A stretch of DNA of 46,247 nt from Zancudomyces culisetae (GCA_001969505.1 LSSK01000613.1:1-46247), one strand, 5' to 3'. Shown: positions 1-10,816, counted from the stretch's first letter. A program made the numbers and translations. Notes: generated by a model from the sequence alone, not told the origin.

Positions 1-30
<30 letters not shown>
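1..30. other. Poly-G run at window start, likely artefact
   Basis: The window opens with 30 uninterrupted G residues in an otherwise AT-rich sequence. Runs like this at a contig end are typical of no-signal calls in two-colour sequencing. I infer an assembly edge, so any gene cut by this end would be incomplete. Confidence 0.8.
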
Positions 31-31
<1 letters not shown>

Positions 32-683
32 AATCTGTTATCCAGAGAGACTGGAGAGGATAGATATATGAAGGTTTATGGTGTTGATGGTAATAGGTGA
101 TCTTTTTTAACGCAGTACCGCGTTGTTGTGGTTAGAATTCAGATTCAGTGTAGGACTTGTTTACATTGTAAAAGTAATGTGTTTCGCACCAATTTTGAGT
201 GACAAGGTCGGACCGGAAGGATGTAAGTCAAATACCACACTCAAAGATAATGATACTTTGTTAAACAGGGTGGGAGAAAAAGCTAGTGTATTGTGGCATG
301 TTGATTTGAGTGGATATAGCTTAATTAGCAAAACACACCATCAGTTGGTCGAACTACCCGTATTAATCGACATTTACGGATCTGTAAATGATGTAAACTT
401 GCTTTAACTATACTCGATTTACCATGTAAAAAACTATCCCGAATAGGAAGCTAGATAAACACGATACACACCTGGACCAAGTGTTAAGGATCAGAGTATT
501 TTCATATCCATTATTATCCTACTTTGACCATTAACAATATTACACAACTCTCGTCCTCAAAATTGGATATCCAACTCGAGCAAATAACAACTTGGGATGT
601 GCTTCCTAATCTTCTATTTCCACGACGCTTGTTTTTCTTTACTTAAAGCTGTAATAAAGTTTAGATATTGTTTTTTTATTGAA
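31..683. other. Contig-end region, no supported gene
   Basis: An open frame at 123-407 (94 codons) begins with TTG rather than ATG and resembles no family I know. The rest is AT-rich with stops in all frames. A gene truncated by the contig end cannot be excluded. Confidence 0.4.
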
Positions 684-1135
684 TGTGTGGAGGAAAGTAT
701 ATTGGCTTATTGTACAAAAAACAAACAAACAAACTTGTTTAATCAAGAGCAAGCAAGAGAGCTTGAATCAGTCTAGCGAATGAATGTACAGAAACCAAAA
801 ATACGCAAATAAAACGAGCGAATAAATAGTGGTTATAAGGTTTAGGCAATTTTGTTTTCCTGCATCCAAAGCAAGGAAAAAAAGAGTAGTAAATGCAAAA
901 CTTAAGAGCTACAGCGAATAAGATGAAATGGGAATGATGCTATAATACTGCATTGCCCAAAAACAGAAATGATGCATGGTTTGAAGTTTGGGTAGCAATG
1001 GCAACCATAGGTGGTATTGGGTTAATACCGCCTGCATCACCCTTTGAAGTAAGAAAAATTTTTCTTGATCAGTTAAACAGACGTTGGAAAAAAATTCGAG
1101 TAAACAAAAAGTTAACGCAACTGAATGAAAAATAA
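684..1135 (+). CDS. Tentative NDUFA1 (complex I MWFE)-like small protein, two exons
   Basis: The open frame up to the TAA at 1133-1135 has no ATG of its own. It can be joined in frame to a tiny first exon at 684-697 through an intron at 698-966 (GTATAT...CAG). The predicted product has about 60 residues: a WFE-type N-terminus, one hydrophobic segment with GGIGLIPP, then a basic tail with NRRWKKIRVNKKLTQ. In complex I subunit NDUFA1 (MWFE) an N-terminal W-F-E, a single membrane segment and a W-x2-M-x-R-D-x-R-(I/L)-(S/T) pattern occur in the same order and spacing. NDUFA1 is an inner-membrane accessory subunit of NADH dehydrogenase. The match is short, the first exon is inferred, and the acceptor is CAG while almost all other introns here end in TAG. 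Chance resemblance remains possible. Confidence 0.33.
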
Positions 1136-1650
1136 TCCAGGTTCAAATAATAATAAATAGAAATATAAACACAAACGCAAATATAAATATAAGAGTATTG
1201 TGGTTGTAATTTAAACTACTAGATATCAAATTTCATTTTTGCAACATCAAATATATCAACTAATTTCAAAGAGCACAGCTTGCTCGTAAAGAAAAGAAGG
1301 CTATTGTAACTTTATTGTCATATTTAAAGGTACCAAGTTTGTGTGAATTCTATTTAATTTTCAAACATTCATATCATAAATGTTCAAGGGAAAATGGGGT
1401 ACAGTAACTTCAAGTATAATTATTAACAAAGTTTTCACCACTATAATAGCATTAGCAGCATAGCCGGCTCGGAAAAAAAGAAATACTTAATATTTGAGGG
1501 TGGTATCATTGGAGTGAGTCGAATATAGAGCCTAAAAGCTAATAGAGATTTGAGTAACACAGGATTTCCAAAAAATCAAGTAGAGAAAAGGGGAAAAATA
1601 AGATAATACAATAAGTTAACCACCAAAAGACAAGAGTGTAGAAATAAAAC
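1136..1650. other. Intergenic, presumed SRC1 promoter
   Basis: AT-rich sequence between the tentative small gene and the SRC1-type start codon. It has several A-rich runs. I see no coding potential and no recognisable RNA gene. Confidence 0.5.
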
Positions 1651-4478
1651 ATGAATGTAAATTTTGATATAAGCGGGACTGAGTATTTGAGCGAGGACTT
1701 CAACATGGATGCTCTGAGAGTTCCAGAAATCAGAAATATACTAGTCAAACACGAGGTTCGTTATCCCCCTAATGCAAAGAGGGATGAATTGCTACAGCTT
1801 TTTGAGGAAAACGTGAGATCAAAAAAGAAGGTGGGTTTAATTTCACCAATATTTATCGTAACAATGTGGAAAATTACCGACACCCATCATTATGATTTTT
1901 TTTTTGAAAGAGAGGGGATTAAAAACTATAGAATATAAAAATACACAAATAGACCACAAAGAAGAGTCATGAAAAAGTTCATTCACACGAAAAGAAGAAG
2001 AAGCAGGAAAGCGGGGATGTCGCTAAAACGCAAGAGGAATCCGAGACGCCCACAAAAAAGATAGGAAAGAAAGAGAGAAAGAGAAAACACCAGGATACTA
2101 AAAAGGATGATGAAGATAGCCATCAAATGAGATCCCCGGATTCCATGAAGAAAGTCGCAGATACTGCTACTGAGGAGGCAGAGGCAAAATACAGCGAAGC
2201 CGAGACATCCAAGAAATCCAAGAAGAGGAAGCGGGATAGAAAGTCTAAGGGAGGTTTAGAAAGAGGAGCAAATGAGATGGAAGTGGAGCAAATTCATCAA
2301 GATGTTGTCATGGAGGAAACTGCTGTCAAAGCAGCGGTCCCACAAGAGCATGTGGATGTAGGAGAGAAGCCTCAAACTGGAGAACAGCAAACGGAGTTGG
2401 AGGCAAAAGCAGAATCGCAGCCTGAGGTGGTGCCAGAAAAAGTAGTTGATAAATCTGCATTTCCATCATATCCACCTATTCCGCGACCACAAAAAAGCAC
2501 TGCTGTACCCAGCTTTGGAGAAGGGTATACCAGATTGTTTGCGGGGTGTGACGAAGATCGTAGACGCGTAACGTCTCGTACCAAAGAAAATCGCAGAATC
2601 ACCATAGACTCGTTCCCAACGTTGAACAGCGGAATAAGCGGTGGCGAAGGCGGAGCATCCCCAGAAGCCAAGGTACAAAGACCAAGGGGCGTATCACAAG
2701 CAGAAGAAACTTCGATCCATCAGCGACGGGATGAATATTCTAAAGCAATTCAAAGGAAGCAGAGGCGGTTATCACAAGTGTTTGCGGACGAATTTGGTAT
2801 GGAAGAATGGCGGACACAGGAAGAAAACAAACGAATCAAAGCAAGTAACGAGGGAATTGCTGTTGAGCCAACATACGTGCCAAAAACAGTTGAGAACTTG
2901 GCCGCCAAGGAGGAAACTCTATCGCTAAAATGTATACTACTCAGAGTCCTACTTCTGATAAGCGCTGTGGGTGTGGTATTTGCAACGTGGAAACAGAACG
3001 AGCAATTTGTTGTTGGATACAGAAATGCGAACCACAGTGCAGCGGTTAAGGAAATTCAGCTGCCAGAAATTGAAGACGGGTATGAAAAAATTGGTGAATT
3101 GGCCAATGCATATTTGAGATATGCTATTGATAAATTTATCAAGCCACAGGGATTACGGTGTCCAAAACATGGTACTTGTCTAGTAGGTGCATCAATTCCT
3201 AGGCGCCAGGCTTTTGGAGAGCCCGAAGACACACTCCTGTCCAAAAAATCCACAAGAAGCGTTCCGCTGATAAGCGAGCTCGGTGATTTTGTGCGTGTGT
3301 TTACGGAGTCTAAGGAAAATTACACAGGGGAGCCCGTGCTGAAATGTAATAAAGGATATGTAGTGAGATATCCGATAAGGTACGCCTCGAACATATATCC
3401 ATTTGCACCAATATGTGTTCCCGATAAACACACTGCACAGAAAATTGCTGATGTGGCAAGAATAATTGAGGGCACGCTAAAAAGGTACCGAGGAAGCAAA
3501 GACTGCGACTTGAACATTGAGGAGCAAATTCTCGAGATCAAAAACACTAAGCTTGATAAAATCAATAGTAAAACATTGACAATCAAGAAGGCAACACTAA
3601 TAAGGGAGAGTCCTAAAGACGTGGTTGAAATTGTTGAGGGTGTGATGAAAAAGTATGTAAAAGCAAGAGTCTTTGGGTTTGATGGCAGTCAGGATAGCGG
3701 AGAACTTGAGGACCCAGAGTTGATAGCAACCCACGGAATGTCAGAAGCAGAAATAAAACAGGTTCTTAGAAGCGTACTATTTATGACAAGTGCAGATCTG
3801 GAAAAAATTTTTGATACTGCTTTGGATAAGATTTCAGCAGATGAAAAGAGCGATATCCAGGTGGTTAATCTGGAATCAGAAGATGCAGATGGGAAAGAGT
3901 CATCTGAGTTGTACCTGGTATCCAAAACCACTACATACTCTCTATTTTGTCAGTTAAGGTTGCTATTACTTTTGCTTATCAACGTGATAGTCTCTAACCT
4001 CAAGCTCTTGACACCAGTTGTTTTGATTTCATGGTTTGTAAGTAAGAGGTTTTCTTACTACAAGGTGGAAAAAATGGCAGTAAAAGAATTAGTATCACAA
4101 GTCAAGTTTATTTTAGAAACTGCTTCAAAGATGCACGAATCTGATCCATCAACGTACCCATATAAAAAGGTCAGTGTTGACCAGCTGAAAAGTAAATTAA
4201 TGTATGATAGCAATGGTTCCGAAGACGATTTTGGACCAGCAAACGTTGTTCCGATTGAAGGCTCACACAGTCTGTACGACCTTACCGATTCGCTTATAAA
4301 CAATACTACAAAATATTACTTTAACAATACTGCATGTATCCTTCGCGTGTGGGACAAGGTTGTTCAAGAAATTGAGACCAAAAATGCAGACACCATTTCT
4401 GTGGTTGCTGACTATTGCGAGGGACAGGTTGTTTCTGATCCCAAGTATGTAAGCACCAAGTTCTGGGAGTGGAGGTAG
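1651..4478 (+). CDS. SRC1: Src1/Heh/Lem2-type inner nuclear membrane protein (HeH + MSC domains)
   Basis: Two exons, 1651-1830 and 1953-4478, with intron 1831-1952 (GTGGGT...TAG, phase 0), give about 901 residues. Residues ~14-50 form a HeH/LEM-like fold with the hallmark segment LRVPEIRNILVKHEVRYP followed by NAKRDELLQLFEE. A long, highly charged, Lys-rich nuclear linker follows. A first membrane segment lies near residues 387-408 (LLRVLLLISAVGVVFATW). A lumenal domain with several Cys comes next, then a second membrane segment near 722-757, and a C-terminal Man1-Src1 (MSC) region ending in WEWR. In this family both termini face the nucleoplasm; the proteins tether chromatin, including rDNA and telomeres, and help recruit ESCRT-III to the nuclear envelope. 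Domain order and length match the family. The assignment to Src1/Heh1 rather than Heh2/Man1 is less certain. It converges with the snRNP gene, with about 218 bp between stops. Confidence 0.87.
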
Positions 4479-4696
4479 TGTTCCCTATAGTAGCATTTTA
4501 GTCTTTTTTTTTCTGGTTTTATTATTTATTTGTGTTTAATATTTATAATTTTGAGGTGTTTACTATAATTTATACAATAAACAATCGACATATTATTAAC
4601 ACGGATATGAGCATGGTAGATAATAACAATAGTCGCATTTTTACAGGAATAAAATAAAAACAGGAAAGGGCGGAAAAAAGACATAAATATTGGATA

Positions 4697-6025
4697 TCAT
4701 CTCTTTGCAAAAGTGATCAGGACTGGTGGCTGGCCTTCCTTCAGGTTCCATTCATTTCCTAATACATTCTTTGCTTCGATGGCGCTTCCTTCATCCTCAA
4801 ACTCCACAAAGGCAATACTGCTTTTTCCCGGAACAGTTCTAACTTCAACAAATCCGTACATACTTCTGAAGGTATGTTCGAGCTCCTGCTTGTTAACCTG
4901 TGAAGGAATCTGCTGCAAAAACAAGATTTTGTTGGGAAGGTTGGCAGTCAATACTGGACCTCCAACGCCAGCATAGTTGTACGGCCCTGGCACACCCATA
5001 GGTTGTGGAATGATGCCTGGTATACCAGCTATACCGAGTCCTGGCTTTGATTCCACCTGTCTCATCAGTTTTTCCCGTTTCTCTATTGTTCAGAAGGGAG
5101 TTTAGTGTTAGTATTCTGAATAAAAAATGAGTACCGCACACTACTCTACAAGTGATGGTGGTGTTAGATATATAAACTAGGAAACGGTATGTTTACCTTT
5201 TTCTATTTTGAGATGAGACTTGTATTCATCCAAATCCTTTCCATCGCTAACAGCGGATACATATGAATCATATCTAGCGAATTGAACCATCTATTTTTCA
5301 AATTCAGTATGTAAAGCCCCACCACTTAATAAATAAATCGAGATTCTGCAGTTTTAGCAGATATTAAGTACAATTCTACAATCCACTCTTTCTGCAGTGT
5401 TCAAAAAAAAACAAAAAAGTCTATCTCGTACCACATTTAGATTTTGAATTAAAATTAATAGGTGTCAATTCATTACCATCGGTTTCCCAAACAAAACAAA
5501 TCCATTAGCCTCTTTAACCGCTCGCTCAGCATCATCAATGTTTTCAAATGTAATGTAAGCCTGACCCTTTCTATTCAGACTGGCATTTGCTCGGATCTCG
5601 ACGATTTTTCCGTATATTTTAAAGATGGCTTCTAGAGCCTTTTTAAGTGCTATATTAGTGAATAAAGCATTTGTGTTATTGATATGTCTTGTGTATATTT
5701 GTTTGTACTTTTTTAGGGGAAGGAGGATTTAACGGTTAAAGATGCAAAGTATAGGAAAAACAGGACCGAATCTTCCAGATAATCTGGATTATAAATACAA
5801 TTTCAAAACTAGGTTGTTCTGAAAAAGTCATATAAACTTGAAATTGGGCTTGCCTTCTATTCGAATCTTTTCGTTTAGGTTATTTGCATAAACCGTTCGA
5901 TTTGGTATTGTACAAGGTGGTTGTTTGGATATCTTGGGCATTGTTCCCGGAATGTACCCCAGTGGTGGCTGCTGTATACCAGGCATTATAGGGGTAATCG
6001 GTTGTCCGATTGGGATAGGATTCAT
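4697..6025 (-). CDS. U1A/U2B''-type spliceosomal protein, two RRMs
   Basis: Four exons on the minus strand: 6025-5854, 5649-5477, 5290-5197 and 5082-4697, giving about 274 residues. After a Pro-rich N-terminus comes RRM1, with RNP2 VYANNLNEKI and RNP1 KGQAYITF, closely like the U1A/U2B'' IYINNLNEKI and RGQAFVIF. A charged linker (KIEKEKREKLMRQVESK) and a Gly/Pro-rich stretch lead to RRM2 (ILFLQQI, then SSIAFVEF, ending ITFAKR). The family binds U1 snRNA stem-loop II and/or U2 snRNA stem-loop IV. Length and the Pro-rich linker resemble U1A; the linker start also resembles U2B'', so one protein may serve both snRNPs, as fly SNF does. The first intron (5853-5650) has a GC donor: the junction gives NEKIRIE then ALKKALEAIF, which fits the family exactly. 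The other introns are 5476-5291 and 5196-5083. The Arg of the usual MRGQAF is Lys here. Confidence 0.9.
5650..5853 (-). other. GC-AG intron in the U1A/U2B''-type gene
   Basis: The donor reads AGAAG/GCAAGC and the acceptor CTAATATAG/CAC. Splicing restores a conserved helix of RRM1 in phase 1. No GT donor nearby keeps the frame. GC donors are a known minor class of U2-type introns. Confidence 0.82.
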
Positions 6026-6459
6026 TTTATTTATATTTTGTTATTTGCGTTATTTGTTATTGCTTTTTGTTTGGAGTACTCAAGTAAATGGCGATTTTCA
6101 AGGTAAATAGGCAATACTTTGAATTTTACGAATAACTTCAGCAAAAATCGCAAAAAAAAATTGCTCTGGAAGAAAAGGTACCATAAAAAAATGATGGGAT
6201 AGGCCGCGCTGTTTTACGTTAACAAGACATTTAACGATCTCTGGGGTTGCTGAAAAAGTAAACAAAGACAAGATAGGTTCTAAACTTGAAGGTGTGTTTT
6301 TGTGTTTAGCTTCAAGTTGACATAGGTAAAGCGGAACATGTTTCCCACCCCCCAAAAAAAAGGCTTGTAAAAGAAGGCTCTAAGAATTTTTAGAGCCATT
6401 TACTGTTAAATCAGTTTTGGCTACAACATTAAATCTTTCATCTAATTTGGTGGACAATT

Positions 6460-6467
6460 ACGATGAG
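6460..6467 (+). promoter_or_regulatory. PAC-like element ACGATGAG upstream of UTP7
   Basis: The octamer differs by one base from the PAC consensus GCGATGAG known from yeast ribosome-biogenesis promoters. It lies about 200 bp upstream of the UTP7 ATG and about 35 bp from an RRPE-like palindrome, the usual pairing. Function here is inferred. Confidence 0.4.
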
Positions 6468-6501
6468 TTTTTTTTTTTTTTTTTTTGCAGAAGAAAGTAA
6501 A

Positions 6502-6516
6502 AAAAAATTTTTTCAG
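6502..6516 (+). promoter_or_regulatory. RRPE-like element upstream of UTP7
   Basis: The 15-mer AAAAAATTTTTTCAG lies about 153 bp before the UTP7 ATG. It resembles the RRPE consensus (TGAAAAATTTT and its complement) of ribosome-biogenesis genes. The identical 15-mer occurs upstream of UTP4 at 37072-37086. Confidence 0.45.
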
Positions 6517-6669
6517 TTTTGATTCTCATGTAATAACTAGCGTTGGGCGAAAAAAAAATACAAACGTATATATAGAGTAATAGTAACGATCTTTAAAAGA
6601 TACATTTATAAAATTAATATCAAACCGTATTTTCCTAAGATAAACGCTACATCAGATATAATATAAAAA

Positions 6670-8415
6670 ATGGGTGTGGCAAAGGAAAAAAAACTGCGCG
6701 AAAAGCAAAAAGAAAAGGAATCTGGTGTGGCCAAAGAGAGTACCAGCAAAAGAATCAAGAACGAGCTGCTGAAGGACATATCAGCAAAGAACCAAAAGGC
6801 CAAAGAAAGAAGAAAACTGATATTGGGTGTAGAAAGTGTAGAGGAAAACGAACAAAGCGAGTATTTAAAAAATCTAAAAACAAAGGTGGGAAAATACAAC
6901 AGAGTAAAATATGCTTCGCTAAGAAAGTTCAAGACACAGAGGGAGAGGCAAAAGACATTTAAGGAGCAAGATATAGGTCTTTTAGCTGCAGAAAGGGCAG
7001 CAAGAGCCGAAATTCTAAATGTTGGAGAGGCAGGTTATTTGGTTCCAGAAAATGAAATGGAAAAGACATATAAATTTAAACAGGACGAAATTGTCAAGAA
7101 TGTAGATATTAACAGTGTACAGAGAAGATTTGAATTAAAACTTGATGAATTTGGACCATACAATATCGATTATAGCCGAAATGGCAGACACTTGCTACTT
7201 GGAGGGGATAGAGGTCATATTTCCAGTATTGACTGGCTTGGTGGAAAGGTCCAGTGTGAGTTCCATGTCAGGGAGACAGTGCGAGATGTAAAATATCTAC
7301 ATAATGAAACAATGTTTGCAGTAGCACAGAAAAAATACACGTATTTGTATGACAGTCGAGGAGCAGAAATCCATTGCTTGAAAAAGTTTGTAGAAACTAA
7401 TGTGCTCGATTTTTTGCCCTACCATTTTCTACTGGTGGGAGTGGGCAACCAAGGAATGTTAAGATACCAGGATGTTTCAACCGGGCAAATTGTAGCGGAA
7501 TTAAAAACCAAATTGGGGCCCTGTAAGGCCATGGTTTCGTCAAAGTACAATGCAGTAGAGCATTTAGGGCATGGAAATGGAACAGTAACGTTGTGGTCGC
7601 CATCAACTAGTGAGCCGCTGGTCAAGATGCTCTGTCACAAGACGCCGATTAGCTCAATAGCGATTGATCATAGTGGTACATACATGGCAACTTCTGGATT
7701 GGATAATTTGCTGAAGGTGTGGGATATTCGGATGCACTACAAAGAGCTCCACTCGTACAGGACTTTTACACCAGCAACCAGTATGGACATTAGCCAGCTG
7801 GGTATGCTGGCCTACAGCCACAATGGATACGTGACAATATGGAAGGATGCATTGCAATCCAAGGCAAAAGATCCCTATCTATCACATTTACATTCAGGAA
7901 CCACCATAGAATCACTTAGGTTCGTTCCATATGAAGACGTTTTGGGTTTTGGACACAGCACTGGATTTTCTTCGATTCTTGTTCCAGGTGCAGGAGAACC
8001 CAACTATGATACTCTGGAGGCTAATCCATTCCAGACATCTAAACAGCGCAAGGAAGCCGAGGTGGCATCACTACTAGACAAGCTACAGCCAGATATGATA
8101 AATCTTGATCCTAACTTTATTGCTGGGATGGAGACTACTTCAGCAGCAAAGAGCGCGCAGCAGGCTAGAGAGGAACTAGTCAAAGAGATGCAACTTAAAC
8201 GTAACGAACAGCTTAAATTTAAAAAACGTGGAAGAAACTCTGCGGCAAAGAGGGCACTACGTAAGAAACAAAAAAATGTTATTGACATTCGAAAGCTACA
8301 ACTTTTGGACAAATTGGAAAAGGAAAAACGTGCTAAGCTTAATAATAAATTGGATGCGGCTGAAACCTCTGGAGCACTGTCTAGGTTTTACAAAGAAAAG
8401 AAAAGAAAATCCTAG
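6670..8415 (+). CDS. UTP7: Utp7 (WDR46), SSU processome WD40 protein
   Basis: Intronless, 581 residues, starting at the first ATG after an A-rich leader. The N-terminal ~100 residues are very basic and rich in Lys/Glu. A region around residues 125-160 (RFELKLDEFGPYNIDYSRNGRHLLLGG) opens a WD40 propeller running to about residue 450, with repeats such as HKTPISSIAIDHSGTYMATS and LDNLLKVWDIR. The C-terminal basic tail (KFKKRGRNSAAKRALRKKQK) is characteristic of Utp7/WDR46. Length is close to yeast Utp7 (554) and human WDR46 (610). The protein is a nucleolar component of the small-subunit processome needed for 18S rRNA maturation. It ends only 12 bp from the stop codon of the convergent PIS1. 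Confidence 0.94.
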   Translation: MGVAKEKKLREKQKEKESGVAKESTSKRIKNELLKDISAKNQKAKERRKLILGVESVEENEQSEYLKNLKTKVGKYNRVKYASLRKFKTQRERQKTFKEQDIGLLAAERAARAEILNVGEAGYLVPENEMEKTYKFKQDEIVKNVDINSVQRRFELKLDEFGPYNIDYSRNGRHLLLGGDRGHISSIDWLGGKVQCEFHVRETVRDVKYLHNETMFAVAQKKYTYLYDSRGAEIHCLKKFVETNVLDFLPYHFLLVGVGNQGMLRYQDVSTGQIVAELKTKLGPCKAMVSSKYNAVEHLGHGNGTVTLWSPSTSEPLVKMLCHKTPISSIAIDHSGTYMATSGLDNLLKVWDIRMHYKELHSYRTFTPATSMDISQLGMLAYSHNGYVTIWKDALQSKAKDPYLSHLHSGTTIESLRFVPYEDVLGFGHSTGFSSILVPGAGEPNYDTLEANPFQTSKQRKEAEVASLLDKLQPDMINLDPNFIAGMETTSAAKSAQQAREELVKEMQLKRNEQLKFKKRGRNSAAKRALRKKQKNVIDIRKLQLLDKLEKEKRAKLNNKLDAAETSGALSRFYKEKKRKS

Positions 8416-8427
8416 GCTTTTAAATGT

Positions 8428-9470
8428 CTAAGCACTTTTGGCATCGACTATTGCGAGCTGCTTGCTCGCCTCACATAGCTGAACGATGTTGATTGCATTT
8501 TTTAATAGACTTATAGGGAAGGACACAATTTCAATGAGCAGCACAAGGTTATCTATAGTTGATCGTTGTTATTTCATGTTACAGCAATATGATCATTATA
8601 CGTTTGTTACTTTCTTTTGAATAGAGTGATTTTTACAACCTCCGTTTACCACGCTTATATTTTTTGCCCATATATATTGTTGAATAAAGAAAATAAACTT
8701 ACAGAAAAATCCAGGTTCCAAGTAGTGCAGCACGTACAAACAAAGGAAGCACGCTTCGTTCGCGAAACATACCCAGAACAACATTCTGCGGTCAGTGTAG
8801 TAGAGTCTGAGTATGATGTTTGCGTTTTTATTGATCTCTTTATGCGATGCATTCCCACAGGTTAGCGAAGAGAACATTTGCATGTAGTGTGAGCTGATAT
8901 CTAGTGCTATCAAAAAGTAAAACAGCATCATAAATGTTGGATATATTTGCGCCAAGTACGCAAGGAGACATGTTGTTGTGCATCTATCTGTAACCATATC
9001 CAAAACCTGCCCGAATTTTGAACCTATTTTTAAACAAACTCTTTTAGAACATGATTGATGAATGTGTTCTTTAAAAACTGCTAGAATTCTCTTTTATTCT
9101 TATAATAACCAAGCTTTCTTATAAAAATTGTGTGCCTTACATTGGTTCAACTTTCTTGCAAAATACCCATCAGCGGCATCGAGAAGTTCGGACAATCCAT
9201 AGGTGAGCAGAGATAGAAAGGGCCTTTCGTAGTACATATAGTATACCGCCACCATGGTTAGTATTACCCTGAAGTATCCTATGAATATATCAATATAGCT
9301 GAGTATGTATGTTTGTATTTTTGGCTAACAATTGTACGGAGATTCTACATGAGATGTACTTATTCAAAGTAAAAGCAAATATCAATGTTAAATTTACCAA
9401 TCAGGTTGGGGACGTAGAAAAAGATGTCCTTGTAATTCTTGTCTGTAATATTTTTCTTTGAAGTTGCCAT
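8428..9470 (-). CDS. PIS1: CDP-diacylglycerol-inositol 3-phosphatidyltransferase (phosphatidylinositol synthase)
   Basis: Four minus-strand exons, 9470-9398, 9278-9141, 9023-8703 and 8552-8428, encode about 218 residues (yeast Pis1 has 220). The start MATSKKN leads to the conserved FFYVPNLIGYFR. The complete CDP-alcohol phosphotransferase signature D-x2-D-G-x2-A-R-x8-G-x3-D-x3-D is present: DAADGYFARKLNQ then CSKFGQVLDMVTDR, and it spans the second splice junction. HKEINKNANIILRLYYT and a C-terminal helix with ISLLKNAINIVQL also match the family. The enzyme joins myo-inositol to CDP-diacylglycerol at the ER membrane, releasing CMP. Introns are 9397-9279, 9140-9024 and 8702-8553, all GT...TAG. 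Without the last intron the frame would read into an unrelated tail; splicing restores the family C-terminus. Confidence 0.93.
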
Positions 9471-10816
9471 CGCTGAGTTATGTTTGGGGTTATATAATGT
9501 ATTTTTCTTGTTAGCTTTGACTAGCAAGGTTTCTCTTTTTTTGTTCTTTTTTTCGGTTTATGTTTGGAAAAAGGACGGAGTCCACATTGAATATAAATAA
9601 ATTTGTTGAAAAAAAATCCCATAAATCACCAAAACTTATTGATGCAAAACTATAACTCTAAATCTGTGGTTTAGGATGGGGAAAAATACGCAAAAATAAC
9701 AACACCTTTTTCTCCATCCCTTCTTTTTTCCACACATCGCTTGACTTTCGCTCCAGATTCTAAACACAATATATTGCTTGTTGAAGACCCATAACATAGA
9801 AGTTGGACTCAAAGTTTAAAAAATGACAAAGACAGCCGGCTTTTGCGTGTTACCATGCCACGCTCATGCTCCTTTTTGCACATATTTTTCGATTTGAAAT
9901 AGTCTGTTGGTCCTTGGAAGGGAACGATACTCCAACAAAATCTGCTATAAAACTAAACCTCACTATCTCCTCTCTCTCCCCCTCCCCCTCCCCCATATAT
10001 TAGTGTTTGTTTTCGGGAGATGTTCCATCAATCATTTGCTAACTAGCTGGCTATTTTCACTCCCCCCCCCTCCCCGTATAAAAAATTTTATTTAGCATTT
10101 TTGGCCCGTAAAAAAATAACTGGATAACAAGAAATTGTTGCAAAATCGCTTATAAATGATCAAACAATTAGATTCTTTTGTAATAAAAACATAAAAAACA
10201 ATAAACGCGCCAATAAAATGACAATAAGGCCAAAGGTCACACTCAACTACCAACAATTCATTCGATGTTACCCAAATCGCGCCACATCCGTTGCTGCACT
10301 ATGGTGTGCTTGTTCGTCTGCGAAGCAGTGGATTGGTGGTTTGTTTTACCAAGAACAGGAATATGCTAATATTTATTATAGCTTATAAATACGAACATAT
10401 CTATCACTATAAAAATTATGGCAGATCTCAGCTTTGTTTTTGTTACTCCCCTAGTCTGCCGGATGCACTCACCCGTTCTTTTTTTTGGTAGGGTATATTG
10501 TAATCTTGCGCACTATTTTTAATTTTGTGGTTCATAATATATTTGGCTTACGCTTCAACGACTAAAAAAGTATGCATATGATACTTTGGTTGTACAAAGT
10601 TACCCTTCATACAGGATCTATAGAAAGATCGTACATAATGAGCACATTGAATCATTAAATAGATAGAGAGTATAACTACTATGAACGTTCTTTTTGATGA
10701 TTTTCAACAAAGTTTCCAAAATAATTCAAATACTAATAAAGCAATAATAAAACACAGAATAATGGCAATATAAAAAATCACTATACTACTAATACCAAAA
10801 GCAAGCTAATCGGTTT
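9471..10816. other. Intergenic with C/T-rich tracts, presumed PIS1 promoter
   Basis: A 1.35-kb spacer between the PIS1 start and the stop of the unrecognised minus-strand gene. It has strong pyrimidine tracts at 9966-9994 and 10061-10075. Short open frames here lack ATG starts or resemble nothing I know. Confidence 0.5.
9966..9994. repeat. CT/CCCCCT pyrimidine tract
   Basis: An uninterrupted pyrimidine tract with repeated C4-5T blocks; its complement has four closely spaced runs of G. It could form a G-quadruplex or triplex and contains CCCCT cores like the fungal stress-response element. Similar tracts occur at 10061, 26969, 41698 and 43633. Confidence 0.6.

Larger units (their letters stand above)
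6026..6669. promoter_or_regulatory. Divergent promoter of the snRNP gene and UTP7
   Basis: This 644-bp spacer separates the two divergent start codons. The UTP7-proximal half holds a long poly-T run (6468-6486), a PAC-like octamer and an A/T palindrome (separate entries). I found no supported reading frame. Confidence 0.6.

Noticed and set aside
1-30. Poly-G run as a genomic G-quadruplex or telomere
   Set aside because: A perfect homopolymer exactly at the contig start is better explained as a sequencing artefact.
123-407. 94-codon frame near the contig start
   Set aside because: It begins with TTG, resembles no known protein and is next to an artefactual contig edge.
8596-9003. 135-codon minus-strand frame read as a separate gene
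   Set aside because: Its first part is the third exon of PIS1. Its end reads through an intron; splicing at 8702/8553 restores the family C-terminus.
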